Assembly (NCBI RefSeq): GCF_007558825.1
Contig: NZ_VLTK01000003.1
Span: forward strand, 466,998-530,997
Direction: 5' to 3'
Length of the DNA stretch: 64,000 nucleotides
DNA from: Brevibacterium aurantiacum
Lineage (GTDB): Bacteria; Actinomycetota; Actinomycetes; Actinomycetales; Brevibacteriaceae
Shown here: positions 57,128 through 64,000 of the stretch, piece by piece
Numbering within the stretch: the first letter of the stretch is position 1
Layout: the number at the start of each line of letters is the position of its first letter
The notes under the pieces: generated by a model
What the model was told of the DNA's origin: nothing
Database searches by the model: none
What the model saw: the letters and a program-made list of their open reading frames with translations, nothing else
Program-made: the position numbers and the translations under genes

Positions 57128-57935
57128 TGTCAGTGTCCTGTGGATTATTTGGGTTCCAAATGAAACGTGTGTTCGCTGTCGCCAACTTGGCGGTCAGATC
57201 ATGGCTGCTCTGTTTGAGGACCTGGACGAGGATGCTGATGTCTCTTGGCATCTGTGATGATGGCGCGACTAGGGACAGGCACGCGATGGCTTCCCGACCG
57301 TAGAAGACCGGGACGCCCACGCCGGCCCAGCCAGCTTGGACTTCCGCCAATGTGTGGTCGTACCCACGAGCTTTGATCGTTCGGATCTTCTCGTTCAGTG
57401 TCTGAGCGTCGGGTGTGTTGGCCGTGTACTTCTTTTGGGTGCTCTTCTGAACACGGTCGACGACGTCGGGTGACGAGTACGCAAGTAAGGGGGTCGCTGA
57501 CGCAGCTGCGTACAGTGGTCGTGTCTCTCCAACACGGAAGACCGGCGAACCGAAACGCCCGGCATGCACGCCGTCCAGTGTCAGAGCCAAAGTATTCACT
57601 CGCACCGTTAGCAGCGACGTCAGCCCGCTCGAAGAAGCAAGCGTCCTCAACAGTGGTGCGGCAAAGATCACCAAGTGCTCGTTGCCACCAGCATCAGTAT
57701 CAGTCAGCCGCCCTCCCGCGTGGATCGCTCCGTCAGTTTCAATGACAAACCCTGCATTCTGCAGCTGACGGATTATTCGGTACGTCGTCGCCAAAGGGAA
57801 GTCTGCGGCGTCGGCGAGTTCCTTGATGCTCGAGCCCGACATCTTCGAGGAGAGGTAAAGAAGACCCAAAGTTCTCGCTATCACTGCGGAACCCTCGTCA
57901 CCGGTGTTGAGAATTCGTTCGAACTCGCCGTCCAC
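57114..57935 (-). CDS. IclR family transcriptional regulator
   Basis: The protein (273 aa from GTG 57935) has an N-terminal winged HTH (about residues 20-65, SSIKELADAADFPLATTYRI) and a C-terminal IclR effector domain (about 80-260). GTG 57935 has AGAAGGTGA and sits seven bases after the amidohydrolase stop; a longer frame from 58178 overlaps that gene. It is encoded inside the operon that it probably controls, between the amidohydrolase and the M20 gene (14-bp overlap). Confidence 0.9.
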   Translation of the reverse strand: MDGEFERILNTGDEGSAVIARTLGLLYLSSKMSGSSIKELADAADFPLATTYRIIRQLQNAGFVIETDGAIHAGGRLTDTDAGGNEHLVIFAAPLLRTLASSSGLTSLLTVRVNTLALTLDGVHAGRFGSPVFRVGETRPLYAAASATPLLAYSSPDVVDRVQKSTQKKYTANTPDAQTLNEKIRTIKARGYDHTLAEVQAGWAGVGVPVFYGREAIACLSLVAPSSQMPRDISILVQVLKQSSHDLTAKLATANTRFIWNPNNPQDTDNEET

Positions 57936-57942
57936 AACTAGG

Positions 57943-59316
57943 TCACCTTCTGGTCTGCAGCTCACCAGAACCCGAGCTGACTTGACCCGTTTGAGCCGAA
58001 TAGATCTCCTTGCCACGAAGAATAGTCTTCTCAACGCGACCGCCAGGACGCATTCCGGCGAACGGCGTCCATCCAGCGTTCGACTTCTGCTCTTCGTCAG
58101 TGATTTCATAGTCACTGTCGGGGTTGTAGAGGACGAGATCGGCGTCGTAGCCAATAGCGATTCGACCCTTGCGATCACCTAGACCGAATCGGTTCGCTGG
58201 TCCCTCGGATATTGCTCGAACGACGTTGTGGAACTCTCCTGACGGATTCGGATCATTCTTGAGCGCCTGTCCGAGTGGCACAATTCCCAGAGTCTGTACT
58301 CCGGGAACCCCCGAAGAGTTCTTCAATACCTCGGGATTGGACTTCTTATCCATCTGCCACGGAGCGTGGTCCGACGAGATAACAGGAACTAGCCCATTTC
58401 GGATCCCCTCCCAGAGTCCGTCGACGTGATCTCGGGAACGTAACGGGGGGTTCACTTTGAGCCGTGCTCCCTGCTTCTTCATGTCATCTTCAGTAAATGT
58501 CAGGTACTGAGGACAGGATTCGAGGGTAATGTCGGCTCCGTCATTTCGCCACCACTGAGCGAGCTTGATCGCACGGGGAATCGACATGTGGCACAGATGC
58601 AGGGCGGCACCCTTGTCGGCCGCGATCTCCATCGCGGTGAGTACACCGAGCGACTCTGAGACCGGCGGGCGGGTGATGACGTGCGTCATCGGGTCGAGTG
58701 GGTTCTCCCTCTGAGCTAGGGCGGAGAGTTCCTGCACGATCTCATTGTTCTCGGCATGAACGCACAGTGTTGTGTCGTTCGCGGCAATCGCGGCCATGGT
58801 GTTGAGCAGCTCGGCATCGCTGGTTCGAGGGAAACGATTTGAATCAGTGTGGAATGTCGAAACTTTGAATCCGATCGCACCGGAGTCGACCATGCTGTCA
58901 GCTTCGCGCCAGCCTCCTCCTGGCCACAGAGTTCCGAGGAGAGCGACGTCAACGTTGGCCTCGTCGTAGACGATGCCCTGTTTCCGTTTGAGAATCTCGG
59001 CGTCTTTGACTGGACCGCTAGCGTCGAAGGGCATCTCGACAATGGTGGTGACACCGCCGGCTGCCGCAGCTTGTGTGGCGGCGTCGATGCCTTCTCCTTC
59101 TTCGGAGTAGCAGTGGACGTGGGCGTCGACGAAGCCTGGAAGCAGGAAGGCTTCCCCACCATCAATAACGTGACTCGCATCGACGCCCGCGAGTGGGTCG
59201 TCTCCGAATATCACGTCGACGATTTGTTCTGCGTGGATGATCACAGCTCCCCGCCGGTAGTTTCCATCAGTGTCGGCGAGCTGTCCAATGACTGCGCTGT
59301 CTATGCTTTGGTTCAT
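57943..59316 (-). CDS. Cyclic amidohydrolase (allantoinase/dihydropyrimidinase/dihydroorotase superfamily)
   Basis: Opens a cyclic amide or ureide ring. The 457-aa protein has the metal motif GFVDAHVHCY, a Lys in GAIGFKVST at the carbamylated-lysine position, His residues in CVHAENN and LHLCHMSIP, and Asp in VISSDHAPW. The Lys favours hydantoinase/dihydroorotase-like chemistry. It is the first gene of the operon with IclR, M20, CapA-like and the MHS transporter. Substrate unknown: allantoin, a hydantoin or a dihydropyrimidine are possible. Confidence 0.88.
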   Translation of the reverse strand: MNQSIDSAVIGQLADTDGNYRRGAVIIHAEQIVDVIFGDDPLAGVDASHVIDGGEAFLLPGFVDAHVHCYSEEGEGIDAATQAAAAGGVTTIVEMPFDASGPVKDAEILKRKQGIVYDEANVDVALLGTLWPGGGWREADSMVDSGAIGFKVSTFHTDSNRFPRTSDAELLNTMAAIAANDTTLCVHAENNEIVQELSALAQRENPLDPMTHVITRPPVSESLGVLTAMEIAADKGAALHLCHMSIPRAIKLAQWWRNDGADITLESCPQYLTFTEDDMKKQGARLKVNPPLRSRDHVDGLWEGIRNGLVPVISSDHAPWQMDKKSNPEVLKNSSGVPGVQTLGIVPLGQALKNDPNPSGEFHNVVRAISEGPANRFGLGDRKGRIAIGYDADLVLYNPDSDYEITDEEQKSNAGWTPFAGMRPGGRVEKTILRGKEIYSAQTGQVSSGSGELQTRR

Positions 59317-59351
59317 GTAGACAGTTCACACTCATAATGAGAACCGAGACA

Positions 59352-59364
59352 ATGCGATTCGCAT
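59352..59364. promoter_or_regulatory. Palindrome upstream of the amidohydrolase operon
   Basis: ATGCG-ATT-CGCAT is a 5-bp inverted repeat with 3-bp spacer, 36 bp upstream of the start codon at 59316. It may be the binding site of the IclR protein encoded in the operon. Confidence 0.4.
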
Positions 59365-59448
59365 GGCGTGAGAAAACCGTGCTCTCAGAACACTTCTACC
59401 TCACCCACGTCGACCTATAGCTCGTCATCGATATGTACCCATTCGAAG

Positions 59449-59670
59449 TCAGCGTTTCCTCAGTACGTCACCATGCCGATTCTCCGTGACCTTACCGTCT
59501 ACTACTGCAAAATTGCCCCCGATGAGCACTGTCGAGACTCCGCTAGCAAGTTGCCAAGAGTCGTCACAAGTCGAGTTTTCGCGGTCTGTCTCTGGATTGA
59601 ATATTGCCAGGTCAGCAATGTTTCTTTGCGCAATAAGACCGCAATCATTCAACCGCATTCGTTCGGCAGG
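59449..59670 (-). pseudogene. C-terminal remnant of an N-acyl-D-amino-acid deacylase
   Basis: The minus-strand frame reads PAERMRLNDCGLIAQ, then ADLAIFNPET and a stretch ending VLRKR before a proper stop (59449). This is the conserved end of D-aminoacylase/N-acyl-D-amino-acid deacylase proteins (amidohydrolase superfamily), whose full length is near 500 aa. Homology begins at CCT 59670 and runs into an in-frame TAG at 59671-59673, 21 bp from repeat copy B. About 85 per cent of the gene is gone. It stands on the same strand as the operon downstream of it and was probably once part of it. Confidence 0.8.
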
Positions 59671-60031
59671 CTAGCTAGGGCATGTCTCCTTTATTGGTGA
59701 AGCACCTCCGCTGACATGCTTCGGTTACGGTAGTTGCCCCCGTTGCCTGTAAGTTGCTCCAACATCCGTCAAGATAGAAGGGATCACTGGCCTGAGAGTC
59801 CTGGCATGTTTTATGCCCCCAGTCATCATGAACCGGCGCGTCGATCCGGGAATCCCTATTCACCTAGCTTCAATTTCACGCGCCGCCCTCGTGCAAGGGA
59901 TCGACTCCAGCGGACAACAGTTGCACGTCGGAAGTCCGCAGAGGTCAGGTAATGTTGGACAACAAGTCGAAACGATCCTAGATCAGCAAAGGAGCCTGGT
60001 CGTCGTTTTATACAGTGAAAGAGGTCACCAG
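59671..60031. other. Junction region: pseudogene break, repeat copy B, and ATPase promoter
   Basis: The stretch holds the truncation point, the right repeat copy (59694-59737) and the likely promoter of the ATPase gene (TATACA at 60009-60014, GAAAGAGG ribosome binding site). No coding frame of its own is supported; the open frame that continues upstream of the ATPase start has no recognisable sequence. Confidence 0.6.
59694..59737. repeat. 44-bp direct repeat, right copy
   Basis: Same orientation as the copy at 52328-52371, 39 of 44 bases identical, again with the palindrome GGTGAAGCACC. It stands between the broken deacylase gene and the ATPase-Toprim pair, so it marks one edge of a rearrangement. 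Confidence 0.8.
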
Positions 60032-61327
60032 GTGAGAATCAGATCCGTTCACTTTGAAGCTTTCAAATCACTGTATGACTTCACTACAGATCTGGATGAC
60101 CTCACGGTTATTACGGGTGCTAACGGCTCCGGGAAGAGCAACCTAGTTGACGGACTGGTGTTCATCAGCAATGCCTATTCACACGGGCTCGAGCTGGCAG
60201 TTAGTCATGGAGGAGGATACGAAAATCTTGCTCATCGGCGCACTCGCCGTGCCAAACGGCCAATACGACTCACGGTTGAAGTAGAGCTAGCCTCTGAGGA
60301 AGTCGCCGAGGGACTGCGCTATTCAGGGCGGAGGAACAGAGCCCGCGATGACGACAAAACTCGCTCTTCGGCTCCGCCACTTATCGTTCGTCACGATTTC
60401 GCGTTTCGTGCAGTATCGCAAACACTTACGGCGGATTTCGAGGTAACGCAAGAATCACTAGCGGTGTTGAACATGGATGGTCGCATTCTTGCGACGATCG
60501 TCCGAGGTGGTGATGGCCGTATAACTGTCAAACGCGTAGACGACTCACAATCAAATGCCGATTTGCTGGACGACATACTTTTCCTATACGAGCGAGATGG
60601 GCTCCTTGCCGAGGTGAAACCGGACCCTAGCGACCTAATTGTAGGTAAGGCCTTCTTCATCGATATTTTCGGGCAGGTTTCGCGTTTCCTAGCTTCTATC
60701 CGAGTTTTCCAGTTGTCGCCGCACACGTCCCGCCTACCAGGGGTCGCATCCCCTAGGGCACAGTTGGAACTTCACGGGGAGAATCTTCCAGGAGCGGCCG
60801 ACTTCCTCCGCCGGAATCACAATGAAGCGTGGACCAACGTCGAATCCGCCATGCGTACTATCATGCCAACACTCGAAGGTGTCTCAATCGCCTACACAGA
60901 AGACAGAAGGATCTCTGTTCAGTTCCGTGAGCGAGGAGTCGGTCGCCCGTGGAATTCGTCCGAAGTTTCAGATGGCACGATTCAGGCGTTCGCGCTCTTA
61001 GTGGCCATATTCGATCCTAGGGCATCGATCTTGGTCATTGAGGAGTTAGAGAACGCCTTGCATCCTTGGATACTGAGGCAGCTGCTCCAAATTTGCCAGG
61101 AATCGCCCCGACAAATACTGCTAACCAGTCATTCCCCAGTTCTCCTGACAGCTGTACCGCCCGGTTCGGTCAATCTGATGTGGCTGGAAGAGGGGCGGAG
61201 TCAAATTGCTCAACTCGCAACGATGGATTCCGAGATCGCGGACCAGGTACTTGACGGAGAGATCACCATCTTCGAATTACTTGACAGCGGCGCTGTAGAA
61301 CAGTCGCTCCCGCGGGGCCTTGGGTGA
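60032..61327 (+). CDS. ABC/AAA-type ATPase (AAA_21 group, OLD-like), first gene of an ATPase-Toprim pair
   Basis: The protein (431 aa) starts at GTG 60032, behind GAAAGAGG. Walker A is GANGSGKS (residues 29-36); a signature-like VSDGT and Walker B ILVIEE (333-338, Glu337/338) are followed by NALHP and an H-loop TSHSP with His367. This is the single-polypeptide ABC ATPase of OLD, RecF and SMC relatives, with a coiled helical insert (about 100-290). The stop overlaps the Toprim gene start, so the products probably work together. Base composition is lower in GC than neighbours, a sign of transfer. Anti-phage function is inferred from layout only. Confidence 0.88.
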   Translation: MRIRSVHFEAFKSLYDFTTDLDDLTVITGANGSGKSNLVDGLVFISNAYSHGLELAVSHGGGYENLAHRRTRRAKRPIRLTVEVELASEEVAEGLRYSGRRNRARDDDKTRSSAPPLIVRHDFAFRAVSQTLTADFEVTQESLAVLNMDGRILATIVRGGDGRITVKRVDDSQSNADLLDDILFLYERDGLLAEVKPDPSDLIVGKAFFIDIFGQVSRFLASIRVFQLSPHTSRLPGVASPRAQLELHGENLPGAADFLRRNHNEAWTNVESAMRTIMPTLEGVSIAYTEDRRISVQFRERGVGRPWNSSEVSDGTIQAFALLVAIFDPRASILVIEELENALHPWILRQLLQICQESPRQILLTSHSPVLLTAVPPGSVNLMWLEEGRSQIAQLATMDSEIADQVLDGEITIFELLDSGAVEQSLPRGLG

Positions 61328-61962
61328 TTTGCATGAAGACAACGATTGTTACTGAGGGCAGGGGTGAGTTCTCAGCGTTTAAGACTATGTTCAAGTCATT
61401 GGAAACTTCCGATGGTGCATTAGCTCCGAGGATCCTACACATCGCTTGTCAACCGGACGGACCGATCAAAGGTATCGCTAAGGCCTGCGAACCTGCCATG
61501 AGACAAGCTAGCGCGAGGAAGATCGATCTCTTCGTCTTAGTCATCGATCGGGAGCTTCAGCAGCTCAATCCAGGCACGTTAGCTAAAAATCTGAAGTCGG
61601 CGCTTGAAAAGAGTAGCCCTGGGACCTTTTGTATCGAAGTTGTCTACAAGGACCGCACTTTTGAGAATTGGCTAGTTTCCGACCTCGATGCACTTCGCAG
61701 TCAGCCAGCTCGCTTCGCGGTTTCCGATGCGATAGTTCGACAGGTTGAGCCCAACAAGGCCGACCGAGTGCAGGCTCTCGATATACTAAAGGCTGCGACG
61801 CAGGGCAAACAGTACGACAAGATAGCCGATGGCAAGAAGATTGCGGACCGACTCGACGTAATGGCGGCGGCGAGAAACAGCCGAAGTTTTAGACACATGC
61901 TCCATGTACTCGGGCACGTTGCGTACTTAGATCAATCGAAGTATCCCGCATCCATGTCCTAG
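61324..61962 (+). CDS. DUF4276-like Toprim-type protein, partner of the ATPase
   Basis: The 212-aa protein has a Toprim-like beginning TIVTEGRGEF with Glu11-Gly12, a second acidic motif VLVIDRE (Asp75, Glu77) and the DUF4276/RloB signature FENWLVSD (113-120). Toprim folds of this kind are metal-dependent nucleases or act on nucleic acid, and they pair with ABC ATPases in PARIS, AbiL and OLD-type defence. GTG 61324 overlaps the ATPase stop (GTGA); ATG 61333 is the alternative start. No integrase or transposase is adjacent. The enzymatic activity is unproven. Confidence 0.82.
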   Translation: MICMKTTIVTEGRGEFSAFKTMFKSLETSDGALAPRILHIACQPDGPIKGIAKACEPAMRQASARKIDLFVLVIDRELQQLNPGTLAKNLKSALEKSSPGTFCIEVVYKDRTFENWLVSDLDALRSQPARFAVSDAIVRQVEPNKADRVQALDILKAATQGKQYDKIADGKKIADRLDVMAAARNSRSFRHMLHVLGHVAYLDQSKYPASMS

Positions 61963-62426
61963 GCCTCGCACAACTTGCACTCTCCGTTGTTGAATTTGCT
62001 ACACCTTGGCCAAGACAAGGGCGAGGGAATATCGAAAGTTCAACGGACCCATGCCGGTCAGAGGTGTGAACGCTTTGTTCGCGAATTACCAAGCCAGCGC
62101 CCGCGTCATTACCCAGTCACGATCCCGTCGATGTGCCTCTCTCAGCGAGGTTATTCACCGACGACTTCAAAACGCATGAGGGTGATTCCGGCGTGGACGC
62201 ACTCTTGGCCTGGTCCAACTTCTGGCATCGATACTTGCGATGCCAGGACAAGGCATGGTCATGGATGCCGTTCCCTCTCATCGAGCAACGAACATGGATG
62301 AACTAAAGGGGGCGTCGGGAGCCGGACAGTATTGAGAATCGCAGGTATTGAGAGAAGCACAGATCACGATAATGCCACCGATTCAGACGAACCATGCCGA
62401 TACGGACATTGGGCATCCAGTCCCCT
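61963..62426. other. Gene-poor stretch with a possible small coding remnant
   Basis: No strong gene. A 9-bp stem hairpin CTGGCATCG...CGATGCCAG lies at 62222-62246. A plus-strand frame without a convincing ribosome binding site (GTG 62133 to TAA 62306, 57 aa, with LLAWSNFWHRYLRCQDKAW and a Trp-rich end) has a protein-like composition and may be a decayed gene piece; see the next entry. Confidence 0.5.
62133..62306 (+). CDS. Possible small or broken ORF, Trp-rich, unknown
   Basis: The 57-codon frame ends in DKAWSWMPFPLIEQRTWMN. Hydrophobic and aromatic residues are arranged like a real protein, but there is no good ribosome binding site, and the frame also runs upstream of the GTG for about 25 codons without a start. 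It could be the tail of a degraded gene. I do not recognise it. Confidence 0.3.
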   Translation: MPLSARLFTDDFKTHEGDSGVDALLAWSNFWHRYLRCQDKAWSWMPFPLIEQRTWMN

Positions 62427-62882
62427 CTACTTGATCCCGTAAGGGTCGCCCTGTCGCTGCCGGTAGTCGCCGATAAACCCTGCGACAGCCGTGTACGACC
62501 GACCAAGGATCTGGGCACGTTCCGCGATAGATAAATCTAAGCGCGTGTACGCAACCACAGCGTCTTCGCGAGTCCAAGGCCGCCACTGATTCGTTGCTAA
62601 AGACCGCCCGAACTTCCCTACCGCAGGCTTGACTCCCCATTCCCGGAACCACTTCCCCAAAGTTGACTCGTTCGCACCGGTCGACTGGGCAATGTCGGCG
62701 ATGCTTTCACCAGCCACTCGACGCTCAGTCACATCGTCACACACGCGTTCTTTGGTCTCACGCGTTGTGTACCGTCGAGTCGTTTCTGGACTCATCCCAC
62801 GCATGTAACGCGCGTAGCACCGCTTGCAGAGACCCCGAGCCACTGGAGCACGGTCGCACCACACGACGGCGCACACGCTCAT
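62427..62882 (-). CDS. Phage-type zinc-ribbon/helix-turn-helix DNA-binding protein
   Basis: The protein (151 aa from ATG 62882, GAGGACAG upstream) begins with a Cys cluster MSVCAVVWCDRAPVARGLCK (Cys 4, 9, 19, 22), the kind found at the N-terminus of phage HNH and related proteins. It continues with an HTH-like stretch (ESIADIAQSTGANESTLGKW) and a Myb-like C-terminal part (WTREDAVVAYTRLDLSIAER). A role as a phage or mobile-element DNA-binding protein is inferred. Confidence 0.7.
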   Translation of the reverse strand: MSVCAVVWCDRAPVARGLCKRCYARYMRGMSPETTRRYTTRETKERVCDDVTERRVAGESIADIAQSTGANESTLGKWFREWGVKPAVGKFGRSLATNQWRPWTREDAVVAYTRLDLSIAERAQILGRSYTAVAGFIGDYRQRQGDPYGIK

Positions 62883-63000
62883 TCTGTCCTCATCTTCGAG
62901 ACCATGCACTTCACGTTACCTGAGGGTCTAGCCCCCGGACACGACACGACCCCCCGCTGCTCAGCTCACACTAAGTGGTGGGGCCTTTCGTCGTAACCGA

Positions 63001-63177
63001 TCAAATCTTGCCGGCCATAATCCTACGAACAGCTAGCAGTTGTTTCTCAGCCACACCGCACCGTGCCTCGCAGTGCAACTTCGAGGTGATCGTTTCCCGA
63101 GATCCGAAACCGGAAACTGGTGCTTCATCAATGAGTGGGCTCTTGCATTTAGGGCAGGGATACTGAGCGGTCTTCAT
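63001..63177 (-). CDS. Small zinc-ribbon protein
   Basis: A 58-aa frame (ATG 63177, TGA 63001) with Cys pairs CPKCK and CEARC, the spacing of a small zinc ribbon, separated by a Gly/Ser/Thr-rich loop. No strong ribosome binding site was found. It resembles phage-encoded zinc-ribbon proteins in size and motif; family not identified. It is shorter than the cutoff of common gene callers. Confidence 0.6.
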   Translation of the reverse strand: MKTAQYPCPKCKSPLIDEAPVSGFGSRETITSKLHCEARCGVAEKQLLAVRRIMAGKI

Positions 63178-63432
63178 GAAGGTGACTACTTTCGAAAGGT
63201 GCCAAACGGTGATTGCCGCGACACGAGCTGAGTGAATTCATGCTGACGCCTTCGCAAGCATGTGGCCACAGACCTCCCTGTGCCTGCCTCTATTCTAACC
63301 GAGTGAAAATTTGGCGCTTTCGATACAGGTACTTCGCAAGATCGTGTTTGATTGCCACCCGATCGTGCATTCGTAGCAATCGCGCTCGTCGATGTTCCAT
63401 ACTGTTGTGAACTACGAATAAGGAGGTGAACG

Positions 63433-63570
63433 TTGAGTCCAGAAGAATATCTTCGATTGACTGGCAGGATCTCGGGCATGGCAGACGCCCTAGGCCCCAC
63501 CGGCAGCGCCCGCTTCGTGGATGAAGTTGACGAAAAATTCCGGCGAATCTACGAAGACGATCAGGAGTAG
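63433..63570 (+). CDS. Small acidic protein with a strong ribosome binding site
   Basis: A 45-aa frame starts at TTG 63433 behind AAGGAGGTGA (63419-63428), among the best Shine-Dalgarno sequences in the window. The product reads MSPEEYLRLTGRISGMADAL and ends FRRIYEDDQE: charged, probably helical, no Cys. The strong site and coherent composition support translation. I do not recognise it; a toxin-antitoxin or regulatory peptide role is conceivable but not shown. Confidence 0.6.
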   Translation: MSPEEYLRLTGRISGMADALGPTGSARFVDEVDEKFRRIYEDDQE

Positions 63571-63911
63571 AGATTCTGAGTGGCTATCGGCCTTGGGCTT
63601 CCTTCCACTCTTTTGCATCTCAGCTGCGAGGGCACATTGCCTTCATTTCGCACGGCTACATCTGCTCACTTACGGTCATGCACGAGAACCAGCTGGAAGA
63701 CATGTGCACCTATATTGCGTTTTCATCAGTATTCACTTATCGGCACGCCGCACCGATGAGTCCAAATTTCGCTCCGCCATCGCATGCACGCTCGACTTTC
63801 AGAGCCTTGCCCATTCCTAAGTAGATGAAGGACTCATAGCTTTGGGCGGCCACCAGTCTTCGTCTTGCCAGATAGAATTGGCAGGTACCGATTCTCAAGG
63901 AGCATATTTCT
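63571..63911. other. 341-bp region upstream of the GntR gene
   Basis: No supported gene. TGCCA...TGGCA (63866-63870 and 63879-63883) forms a small inverted repeat around a -10-like TAGAAT (63873-63878), perhaps the promoter-operator of the next gene; AAGGAG lies before the ATG. Confidence 0.5.
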
Positions 63912-64000
63912 ATGGCTGGTCGTCCTCGTTCGATAATGGAGACCGCATATGCGGACATCAAACATCGGATCATGGTGCTCGAGCTAGAGCCGGGTATGCC
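63912..64000 (+). CDS. GntR family transcriptional regulator, N-terminal fragment (cut by window edge)
   Basis: ATG 63912 with AAGGAG upstream opens a frame of 29 codons to the edge, reading MAGRPRSIMETAYADIKHRI then MVLELEPGM. The AYADIKHRI...LEPG pattern is the beginning of the GntR winged helix. The rest and the effector domain lie outside the window. Confidence 0.75.
   Translation, partial: MAGRPRSIMETAYADIKHRIMVLELEPGM

Noticed and set aside
59813..60031. Upstream extension of the ATPase frame to 59813
   Set aside because: No recognisable sequence, no ribosome binding site at 59813; GTG 60032 has one and begins exactly where ATPase homology begins.
1..64000. CRISPR arrays, tRNA or rRNA genes
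   Set aside because: No regularly spaced direct repeats, and no tRNA T-loop/anticodon arrangement or rRNA-like sequence noticed by eye; a covariance-model scan would settle tRNA absence.

Overview
The window is high-GC actinobacterial DNA. Housekeeping genes point to Actinobacteria, most likely a Brevibacterium-like member of Micrococcales; the genus is an inference, the phylum is well supported. Phylum evidence: an actinobacterial DUF3000 gene next to an HRDC-type RNase D, a hemE-hemY-hemQ (coproporphyrin-dependent) heme operon, a 475-aa GapX-type GAPDH, a long leuA with a leucine leader peptide, and promoters that place the start codon at the transcription start (leaderless mRNAs). I saw no rRNA, tRNA, CRISPR array or complete insertion sequence.

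1-18 kb is core genome: leuS (cut by the window edge), a fadD-type acyl-CoA synthetase, a glutathionyl-hydroquinone-reductase-like protein, DedA and YihY membrane proteins, GAPDH, a TetR-MFS-hydroxyacid dehydrogenase-membrane protein operon, then dusB-dgt-dnaG. 17-25 kb is more accessory: an ABC-F ATPase behind a structured leader that can hide its own ribosome binding site, an XRE-cupin regulator divergent from a lactate-permease-family transporter, an ectoine-hydrolase-like gene (DoeA type) divergent from an Lrp regulator and a class III aminotransferase, and a YibE/F membrane protein. 26-33 kb returns to core: glyQS, a DEAD-box helicase, uppS-recO and leuA with a classical attenuator.

33-45 kb holds envelope and miscellaneous genes: a DUF6636-like proline/glycine-rich membrane protein, an L,D-transpeptidase lipoprotein, a RibD-like reductase, an SDR, DUF817, a penicillin acylase family protein, an alpha/beta hydrolase, msrB-elaA, a MarR regulator divergent from a small gene, and a methyltransferase. 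44.5-51.7 kb is heme synthesis, DUF3000-RNase D and dxs.

From 51.7 kb to the right edge the character changes: long gene-poor stretches, lower GC and signs of rearrangement. A 44-bp imperfect direct repeat (52328 and 59694) brackets a catabolic operon (cyclic amidohydrolase, IclR, M20 carbamoylase/allantoate amidohydrolase, CapA-like protein, MHS transporter). Beside the right repeat copy lies the C-terminal stump of an N-acyl-D-amino-acid deacylase. Next comes a two-gene unit, an ABC/AAA ATPase overlapping a DUF4276-like Toprim protein, with the layout of split OLD-like (PARIS/AbiL-like) phage-defence systems. After it come phage-flavoured small zinc-ribbon and helix-turn-helix genes and the start of a GntR regulator. 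The ATPase-Toprim pair is the best candidate for an undescribed system here.
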